Assembly (NCBI RefSeq): GCF_910596095.1
Contig: NC_056537.1
Coordinates: 3,262,574 to 3,326,573 of the forward strand
Source: Thunnus maccoyii
Taxonomy: Eukaryota; Chordata; Actinopteri; Scombriformes; Scombridae
DNA: 64,000 nucleotides
Direction of reading: 5' to 3'
Made by a program: the position numbers and the translations under genes. Under the pieces are notes generated by a model. The model did no database searches, was not told the origin of the DNA, and was given only the letters and a program-made list of their open reading frames with translations. The stretch's first letter is position 1. The number at the start of each line of letters is the position of its first letter. This document shows positions 57,832 through 64,000 of the stretch, piece after piece.

Positions 57832-60800
57832 ACTTACACGCTGAGATCGAACCGCTCGGCTGTGAAGATAACACACAGAAGTATTCGTCATTGGGTTTGT
57901 TTGTCATATGTTTACAGAAGACACGAGTCAGTCAGTGAGTTATATTGGTTAATGTCACTTAATGAGTTACCAAGCTGAAGGACAGTTCACCCAAAAAAAA
58001 AACAATAAAACTTCTTTTCTAGAGTTCTGTCTATCTATTCAGGAAGTTTCGGTGTGATTTAAAGTAAACCCAACATATAAAAGCCCAAAAACAACAACAG
58101 ATTCCTGAATTTAGCTGCGACAGCTAATCATAACTCCATCACTATGTTTGTGTTTAAAGTCCTTCCTAAGATCTTAGTAACTACAACATAGTTTACAACA
58201 AGTGATTTACTAAATGGGCTTTCACCATTAAAACTCAGGAAATGTCGTAGACTTTAGTAATGTGTATATCTGTTGCTAGGAAACATCTCTAGTATCGCTA
58301 TGTAAACGAGCATTACAGGCCATGTGATATATTACTCTTAAAGGGGACATATTATGCTTTTTGTGATTTTCTGTTATTCATATCCTGTTCTGATGTCAGA
58401 TGTTAAACATGGTCAAAGTTCCAAAACTTGAGGTGAACGTATGTAGAAATGCTGCCTGCAAGACAAAAGTCAGGGCTTCAGTCTGCTTGTTTTTTTCTAC
58501 CTTACTGCCGAGCTGACGTCGACTCATTGTGCATGCCAATAAACGGCTGTCCGTTTCGGTTGCTAAGGTTGTTGCTAAGGTGTTTCCATGTGTTGTTTGT
58601 GTGTGGAAAAAGTAGTGAAATCCTTTTACTATAGTTTGTAGCTTCCCGAGCAGCTGGAAGGTAGCTGTGAAGCAGCCTCCTGAAACTAACCAATCAGAAC
58701 AGAGTGGGCTCATCAGGAGGCGGGCCTTAAAGAGACAGGAGCTAAAACGGCCTGTTTCAGACAGAGGCTGAACTGAGGGGCTGCATAAAGGACCAGTAGA
58801 AGATAAATAAGAAGTTTTTAACTGGAAATCATGCAAAGAAATTCCAGTAGAGCCCCAGAATATAAATATAGAGCTGAAAATGTGCAGAATATGTCGTCTT
58901 TAACTGCTAATCCATTGTAAATGTAGGTATGATTTTGTTTCATTTATATCTGCATAGTATAAATGTGTTGTTTAGTCTAGAAAGAAAGGAACATATCTGA
59001 TTAACCAATGACATTTACTCATTTAGTTTGATGCTTTTAGTGTTTTCTAATCCCAGCAGAGGAAGCAGTAGGTGCTTTTTTTTTTTTTTACCTTTTGGGT
59101 TGGAGCTTTGGGACTGACGGGACTGAACATCTCGTCTCCGTTCACGCTGGACGTACTCAAGCTCTTCATCCTCTCTGCTGCATCCATCCTCCTCCTCTCA
59201 ATGTCCTCCTTCATCTGTCTTCTCTCCTCCTGGGAGTCAGGCCACAAACACAGTTCAACTCCACGTTCAACATCAGCTGCATGGCTCTAACTGGCTCTCA
59301 ACTCTACAGAAAATACTTCACGACAAATCTGTTCACCCAGCGTATGCTATATATAAGCTGAATCAATCCATTTCGGACCTCTAGAAGGCGGTATAACTCC
59401 ACAACTAGCTAAATCAGACACACCTTTAACATGGTATATCCTTACAGTATATGCTCATTGTGGCTAACACGTTAGCAGACATGTAGCCGACACATGATCA
59501 TCCTGTTTGTGTCCACCTGATGAATGCAAATCCAATTTTCAGTCTCCTTTTAGCTCTGGTTTGGTCTCCACCAACTCCTTAGACAAATATCCAGCTCTTT
59601 TCCACTTTCTTCATCAGCTAGTCTACAACTTTAAAAAACAAAACTATGAGCTAAAAGAGGCTTAAAAGCTTTGTAGACCTGCAGAGTTGGGTAATAATTT
59701 TCTGTGGTCACTATCCATTGTTAATATAAACTATTGCTTAGCAACCTTACTTTTGGTTAAGTTTACACAATCTTGATTTTGTTATAAAACCTCCAAATGT
59801 CCCCAAACAATCTGTCCCAGCTTGTTGTTGATGTTTTGAGTCTAATTTCAAACCATTGGAGAAGATTTGTGGATTTGAAGGAGCTGATGGAAGCTAAAAC
59901 AAAACCAGAGATTGTATCTTTAACTGTGACTCATAAACTCAACTTTTACCAGTTTAACAGCCAATAAAACTTTTTTATTTCACTCAAAATCTTAGATATT
60001 AAGTTTTCAATGAGGCACCTCCTCTTTAGCCAGCCGTTGCTGCTCTTCCTCCTCCCTCCGGCGCTCCTCTTCCTCCCGCACTCGGCGTCTCTCCTCCCTC
60101 CTCCTCTTCAGCTCCTCCAGCTCCTGCTCAGCCTCGGCCTGTCGGTGTCTCAGATGTTCCAGCTCCTGGCTCTCCTTCTCCTGGAGGCCCCGCCGGATCT
60201 TCTCCAGACGCTGCTCTGTCTCCAGGATGGCCTCCGCCTCCCCGGACTCCACGGGTCTGTTAGACACAGGGAGGTGTTAAAAATGAACAGCTTAACTTCT
60301 CCTCGACATGTAACTGATGTAGGTATTTAGCGGTTTATTGATGGGAACGTTGGGATCGATGGTGGAGAGTTTCTATGAACGTCCATTACATCTTTAATTA
60401 AAGAACTACGCACCTGGTGGACCATTTTGTTTTGCTGTTGATGTGTGTGGTCACTTCCTCGTCGGCTGCGTCTCCGTTGGAGTTGCTGTGTTTTGGCTCC
60501 TGGTGAAGGAAAACCTTGGACGTGTAGGAGACTTTAACTTCTTTTCTTTTCTCCATCTGCACATGAAAACAGAGCAGATCTTCTGATGCATGTTGTGTAA
60601 TTTTTAGTCAGCATTCAGGGATCTTTAAGACTTGAATGTCGACTAGTAATTAGCTTAGAAAGACTTCAGACTTTTAGAATAAATAGACTCTGAGTGACTT
60701 GTGACTTTATTTGGACTTGTTAAGAATGATTTTGAGACCGTTCTTGTTTTAAAAGACCTGAGACTTGACTCGGGGAACTGTCTCAAATAATCTTTGAATT

Positions 60801-61650
60801 GTCTTGAATGATTTGAGACTTCACTTGGACTTGTTTCAAATACTCATTTTGAGATTTGAATTACTCCAAGTTTGACTTTGACTTATCTCAAATGAATTAA
60901 GACTGGACTTAAACCTGTCTGAAATGACTTGAGACGTGACTCGGATTTGTCTCAAAATACTCTAAATTTGAATTACACCTGTATGAATTATTTGATACTT
61001 GAATTGGACTTGTAACATGACAGCAACATGCCTTGAATTACTTTAGACTTAAACCTGTCTGACTTGAGATTTCCTTAATAATAACTTGAATATACTATAT
61101 GATCTTGAATAACTTGAATAACAGATTTTACTTAATTGATCAGACACAACTTGGTTTAGTCTCAAACTACTTGAGACTTGTCTTGAATAACTTTAAATAT
61201 AACATGGAGGCTGATATGTCTCGAATAACTGAAGACTTTAAACCCCTCAGTTGTTTGGGGACACTCACATCTGTATTACGTCTTTGAATCTCCTCCTTCT
61301 TCCTCTGCTCTTCCTCCTCCCTCACTTTCTCCCTCCTCCCCCTCTCGGCTCGGATCGTCTCCTCCTCACGTTCCTTCCTCCTCTGCATCTCCGTCCTGGC
61401 CCTGTCCTCCCGCTCCTCCGGCTCCTGTCTCTGGAGTCGGCTGGAGGACGTGACGGAAGCCTGGACGGTCTTTTCAGAGACGGCTCTGTTCACGGTGCCG
61501 GCGTCCTCCTCGTCCTCGTCCTCCTCGCCTCCCTGACCGAGCTCCTGCAGGCGCTGCTGCCTCCGCCTCTCTCTCCGCTGAGTCCAGTCGCTGAAGCCCT
61601 CGTCCTCCTCCAGGGACGGAGAGCTGATCGGCTTCAGGCCACCGTCGTAC
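43688..61650 (-). CDS. lsp1: Lymphocyte-specific protein 1 (caldesmon family), 5' end not found
   Basis: An actin-binding cytoskeletal protein of the LSP1/caldesmon family. Coding exons on the minus strand are 61650-61269, 60556-60414, 60256-60019, 59229-59092, 53283-53240, 49253-49172, 47446-47309, 45610-45515, 44168-44082 and 43831-43688. All phases join and give 496 aa plus stop. The first exon begins one base into a codon, so at least one upstream exon is missing. Features in order are SLEEDEGFSDWTQRRERRRQ (human LSP1 has EDEGFGDW), a very long Arg/Glu-rich single helix, RMKSLSTSS, ITERTQSLNRSLKKSNS, PKIDDKLEQYAHAVE, GLKVGVASLITQWVKG (caldesmon-like), DVKPGDVMQKKNMWEV, and KYKFVVTGHGKYEK near the end. 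The last exon could instead be spliced at a GTAAGA after NGKSG. Synteny with prr33 and tnnt3 supports lsp1 over cald1. Confidence 0.87.
44343..44596 (+). mobile_element. GGGCTGCAAC-family MITE in an lsp1 intron
   Basis: It starts AAGCTGCAACGATTAGTC and ends AATCGTTAGTTGAGCCCTA. The inside matches the copies at 9568 and 41440. Confidence 0.75.
44610..45260 (-). mobile_element. Interspersed element X, copy 2
   Basis: The inverse of 9721-10265. It includes 'TTCTTCCCACAAGAGGGAAA', 'TAACAAACTCTCAAAGCTGC' and 'GACGGTCGATTTCATCTCAA'. It begins right after a GGGCTGCAAC MITE, as does copy 1, but in the other orientation. Confidence 0.65.
45715..45889 (-). mobile_element. Fragment of TTAA-type MITE (same family as 58338-58903)
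   Basis: It starts TTAAAGGGGATATATTCTGC and follows the inverse of 58903-58730 closely, including 'AACAGGCCGTTTTTAGCTCC'. It then breaks into the fold-back repeat. Confidence 0.7.
45889..46198. repeat. Fold-back (palindromic) interspersed repeat, copy 1
   Basis: The arm at about 45961-46039 (AGCTTCAGCAGTCTGAGTTA ... CCTCTTTG) is an imperfect inverse of 46094-46174. The arms are about 80 bp with a spacer of about 55 bp. It matches 57160-57466 in the opposite orientation. Open frames through it (to 105 codons) are by-products of the palindrome. Confidence 0.8.
47087..47248. mobile_element. Right-end fragment of the element at 23294-23701
   Basis: It shares 'TTTCACTCATATGT-CAGTATC' and 'CTTGCCAAATAC', and ends in 'ATTTCTAGGAGACAG'. 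The left end is missing. Confidence 0.65.
47447..48730 (-). other. lsp1 intron, no bounded element
   Basis: AT-rich. 'AAAGTGCTTTATACAAATAA' near 48428 resembles a retroelement tail. The intron continues past the G-run to 49171. Confidence 0.4.
48731..48750. repeat. Run of 20 G
   Basis: Twenty consecutive G, preceded by GGGC. It may be an assembly-sensitive homopolymer. Confidence 0.95.
50183..50441 (+). mobile_element. GGGCTGCAAC-family MITE in an lsp1 intron
   Basis: It starts TTAGGGCTGCAACTACAG and ends near 'CTAATCGATTAATCATCATC'. A further fragment of the same family lies at about 49960-50035. Confidence 0.75.
50767..50846 (+). repeat. 80-bp direct repeat, left of the telomeric block
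   Basis: It starts GCAGACCTGAAACACTGATT and matches 51281-51360 with about six differences in 80 positions. Confidence 0.9.
51013..51280 (+). repeat. Interstitial telomeric repeat block (TTAGGG)
   Basis: About 270 bp of TTAGGG units, mixed with GGGACAGGG, GGGGTTAGGG and TTTAGGG variants. The G-rich strand is the plus strand. It lies in an lsp1 intron with unique sequence on both sides, so it is interstitial rather than a chromosome end. Confidence 0.95.
51281..51360 (+). repeat. 80-bp direct repeat, right of the telomeric block
   Basis: About 92% identical to 50767-50846 by eye. It starts directly after the last telomere-like unit. Confidence 0.9.
51499..51792 (+). mobile_element. Tc1-like transposase fragment (C-terminal part)
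   Basis: An open stretch reads FQHDDAPEQKATSIKKWFPQ, then CPAKSPDLDPIQHLWGERVR, then SAPDLANALVAEWKQFGCQH. The Asp of QHDDAP and the SPDLDPIxxLW motif are the second and third catalytic-region marks of Tc1/mariner transposases. The N-terminal half and terminal repeats are absent, so it is a dead fragment. Confidence 0.88.
52315..53195 (-). mobile_element. hAT-like MITE, copy 3, complete (881 bp), inverted
   Basis: The ends CAGTGGAAAGTAACTAAG and, inverted, CAGTGGTGGAAGAACTAT are imperfect terminal repeats. Inside, in the inverse of copies 1 and 2, are about two 47-bp units (53030-53130), the unique block and the nested 332-bp MITE (52542-52873). No 8-bp target duplication was clear. It has no transposase. 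Confidence 0.85.
52542..52873 (-). mobile_element. Nested CAGTGGTT MITE inside copy 3
   Basis: Exactly the length of the copy at 11917-12248 (332 bp) and almost the same sequence, inverted. Both ends are intact. Confidence 0.8.
53284..55130 (-). other. lsp1 intron, no bounded element
   Basis: Moderately AT-rich intron. No extra exon with both phase and family resemblance was found. Confidence 0.4.
55131..55189. repeat. CA microsatellite, about 29 units
   Basis: An uninterrupted AC run in an lsp1 intron. Confidence 0.97.
55468..55872. mobile_element. Probable MITE with CATTTACACCT ends
   Basis: CATTTACACCTTCAGAT at the left pairs inversely with 'CCAGGTGTAAATG' at the right. A second internal 'GGGTGTAAATG' lies at about 55580. 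It is non-coding; the exact ends are uncertain. Confidence 0.5.
57160..57466. repeat. Fold-back (palindromic) interspersed repeat, copy 2
   Basis: Arms at about 57176-57257 and 57307-57388 are imperfect inverses. The whole is the inverted counterpart of 45889-46198. Confidence 0.8.
57772..57828. repeat. CA microsatellite, about 28 units
   Basis: An uninterrupted AC run in an lsp1 intron. Confidence 0.97.
58338..58903. mobile_element. TTAA-bounded MITE (piggyBac-like), 566 bp
   Basis: The left end TTAAAGGGGACATATTATGC and the right end GCAGAATATGTCGTCTTTAA are inverted, each in TTAA. The 146-codon minus frame inside is not transposase-like. Shares its right half with 45715-45889. Confidence 0.78.
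60600..61215. repeat. Degenerate GACTTGAGACTTG tandem repeat
   Basis: Variants of 'GACTTGAGACTTGACTTGGA' and 'CTTGTCTCAAATAACTTGA' recur every 20-45 bp through most of the intron between two lsp1 exons. It is an old, diverged minisatellite. Confidence 0.75.
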
Positions 61651-62066
61651 CTGAAGAAGAGACAGAAGAGAGAGAGTCAGGGTTACTTCCTGACAGTGAT
61701 GTGAAACAGCAGCAGATGTTCAACATTTTAAATCATGTTTAACATAAAAAAATAAAACCTTGGCTCACTTTTTGCACCTGCATCAGCCAGACAGAATAAG
61801 CAACCGTGTATTTAATCTTTATAAAGCACATCCTGCAGAATTCAGAGAAATGTGCATTACGATGAAAGAATGTTGAGCTAAATGAAGCCATAACAGTGGA
61901 GAGATAATCCCAGATGATGTTCCTTCTATTCGGTTACTGTTCTCAAAATCTGACATGAGATGACAATCATTGGATTTATTCGGGAAGTTGATGATCGGCA
62001 TTAAGAAGAAAGCAGTCAGCAGACATCAGGAGAGACTTTATGGCTAATAACTAATATAGTCTTTAA

Positions 62067-62506
62067 TAGGGGTGTGCCCGAATACAAATACGTTATTCTG
62101 CAAAGCACAAATAGTGGGTTTTTTTTTACGAATATTTGTTTCATACAAATATTTTTAAAATTATTTGTTTTCAGGAAGAAAAAAAAAACATGTTAAATAC
62201 CAGCGCACAGGTCGGTTACGTCGCTATCTCAGTGTCTCTCCTCTGCTCCGCTGTGACGTCTATCAGCAGGTCTCAGTGAGGGGAGTCACATCCACCTGCT
62301 ACATGACGCATATTTCAAACACTCCTGGGTGTTCCCCAGAGATAAAGCTGAGCTACTGACACCTTAATATTCTAAAACTAAAAGTGTAATGAAAACTAAA
62401 AACAGGATTTTTAAGCCTCTTTCAACTTTTATTCAAATACAAATATTTTTCCTGCCTCAACAAATATAGAAACAAATACAAATACTGGGACCTCTGCACA
62501 TCCCTA
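62067..62506. mobile_element. 440-bp MITE with TAGGGGTGTGC / GCACATCCCTA ends
   Basis: The left end TAGGGGTGTGCCCGAATAC and the right end TCTGCACATCCCTA are inverted. Internal 'AATACAAATA'-type motifs near both ends pair as well. It is non-coding and resembles common fish hAT-type MITEs. Confidence 0.65.
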
Positions 62507-63864
62507 GTGTCTAGTCAGCTACTTGATCATTTGTACCACGTCTCTGTCCTCTAACGCTTGATTGTCTCGCTTGAAGGTCCTCATTGCAGACGTCCACCCG
62601 CAGCCCAAAATTTATGATGAATTAGCCTGTACATGCCGACTCCACATGTGGACACGTCGACCTACAAAGACACCTGATGTAGATTTCAGTGTTTATTCTG
62701 CTCTTCAGTTAACAGGGTTGAGATGCTGCTGGGCCGTTTGAGCACTTAGTGATTTACTCCAATAGAAAGCTTTAGTTTTTGCCAAAATGTGTCTACTGGT
62801 GGAGTTTTAATGTGTTGATTTTACTCTTGAAAAGCTTTTGGGACACGGTCATTAGTCTTTAACTGAGTCCCCCTTAGAAATTGTGGTTGTGCTCCTGACA
62901 GCAGGTCCGATCTGGACTATAGAAGCAGAGCTCAGTTTCTGTCCGTCAAAGGGCATTAAGTGATTTTAGTAACAAGCCCTCCAGTGTTTCAGTAAACAGA
63001 GGCTTAAACTGGCTGCAGGGTGACATTCAGCACGAGGAGCAAGACAGTCCAGGCTGGAAAAATAAATCTCTACAGAAAGCATTAAAATAATCATTTCAGG
63101 ATATTCACAACATGACTGCATCTGTCTTCCAGCTGACACGTCGGTCCACAGGAAAAATATCTTCACAACTACTTGGATTACCAAGACAAGTGGATATTTA
63201 TGGTCTCCAGAGGATAATAAGAAAGTCTAGTCACCAGTATGTTCCCCCAGTTTACAGCTGAAACACATCAGTGAAGTCTGCAGGACCTAAACATGTCTCC
63301 TCACTGTGAGTGGAGCAGATTAAACCGAATCTCCCCTGATTAGCCTCTGTAATCAACAGAGCCATTAGCAGTGCAGAGTAGCTGACAAATGAACGATCAG
63401 CATCCAGCGCAGCTGAAATAACAACCGGTGGAAACAGGAAGTGGGAACCGCGCAGAAACACATACGGTAATATTTGGAATCAAGTCTGTGCAATTTTGTT
63501 TTGAATAAAACAAGATTACAGAAATACAGTAATATCCAAGTAGATAAACTTAAATGTTGGTTTTTGTTGTTGTTGTTTTAGATCTTACATTTATTATGTA
63601 ATTATGATAATAATGACAATAATAATTCTTATTATGTTGCAGCTTCTAAGCAATTATATTTGAATACACTATAAAAAACCAATAAATGTACTTAAGGCGG
63701 ACTAATATCTAATAGTATAACTTTGGGTTTTAGACAGATGCATGTTTGTTTATTGGGGCTTTCAGAAAATTAGAAGTTTCCCAGCCGTAGTTCTGACTCG
63801 GAGGATGATGTGATCGCTATTTATAAGTCGGAACTGATAGTTATGATAACTCCCATATGACATG

Positions 63865-64000
63865 AACATGGAAATTCTCTGGTTCTAGCTTCTAAAATGT
63901 GAGTATTGTCTGTTTTTTTAGTCCCTTATGACAGTTAACTGAGTACTTTCGGGTTGTGGGCTGTTGGTCGGGACAAAAGAAAACATTTGAGGACGTCATC
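63865..64000. mobile_element. GGGCTGCAAC-family MITE fragment cut by the window edge
   Basis: 'TTCTCTGGTTCTAGCTTCTA' through 'AACATTTGAGGACGTCATC' follows the middle of the family consensus, as at 44440-44540. Confidence 0.65.

Larger units (their letters stand above)
61651..64000. other. Upstream part of lsp1, no further exon identified
   Basis: The missing first lsp1 exon must end with two bases of a codon followed by GT. No minus-strand ATG exon with that phase and an acidic LSP1-like start was recognised, so it is probably outside the window. The stretch holds the MITE at 62067-62506 and a MITE fragment at the right edge. Confidence 0.45.

Noticed and set aside
57828..57855. Possible lsp1 microexon after the CA run (TTCACAG before, GTAAGTT after)
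   Set aside because: The exons at 59092-59229 and 53240-53283 already join in phase and give a family-like sequence (PTQK-ITERTQSLN). The 20- or 22-nt insert would shift the frame.

Overview
The window is nuclear DNA of a spiny-rayed (acanthopterygian) teleost fish. The evidence is multi-exon genes with GT/AG introns, a MyoD with a fish-type layout, AT-rich introns, and the MITE families that fill perciform genomes. The species cannot be named from the sequence. No bacterial operon, CRISPR array, tRNA or rRNA gene was seen. All exon models were built by eye from splice sites, reading phase and protein resemblance.

Four protein-coding genes are supported. (1) A MyoD gene on + (coding 5027-7856, 3 exons, 297 aa), probably the teleost myod2 paralogue. 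(2) Fast skeletal troponin T, tnnt3, on - (coding 25410 down to 13540). It has 14 coding exons, two of which are 41-nt alternatives, and one transcript gives 296 aa with a long Glu-Pro tract. (3) prr33 on + (36911-40459), one large coding exon of 1182 aa carrying nineteen 9-residue repeats. (4) lsp1 on - (61650 down to 43688), ten coding exons and 496 aa visible. Its first exon or exons were not found and may lie beyond the right edge. The order lsp1-prr33-tnnt3, with these relative orientations, matches human 11p15.5; here MyoD is attached to the tnnt3 end. MyoD and tnnt3 converge, tnnt3 and prr33 diverge, and prr33 and lsp1 converge. Two genes (MyoD, tnnt3) are muscle genes by family and prr33 is probably one. 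MyoD, an E-box binding activator, could plausibly control its neighbours, but that is inference.

The rest is mostly repeat. It includes three copies of a hAT-like MITE with an internal 47-bp minisatellite of about 7, 12 and 2 units, two of them flanking MyoD in the same orientation. A nested 332-bp MITE with CAGTGGTT ends lies inside that element. There are several copies of a 'GGGCTGCAAC...' MITE, two copies of a ~0.5-0.65-kb element beside it, TTAA-bounded MITEs, fold-back repeats and two dead Tc1/mariner copies. An interstitial telomeric (TTAGGG) block of about 270 bp sits between 80-bp direct repeats in an lsp1 intron. There are also degenerate C-rich and 'GACTTGAGACTTG' tandem repeats and long CA, TA/TG and G20 microsatellites. 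No wholly new gene system was found. The most interesting items are the Glu-Pro exon of tnnt3, the expanded phospho-motif array of prr33, the caldesmon-like modules kept in lsp1, and the structured repeats.
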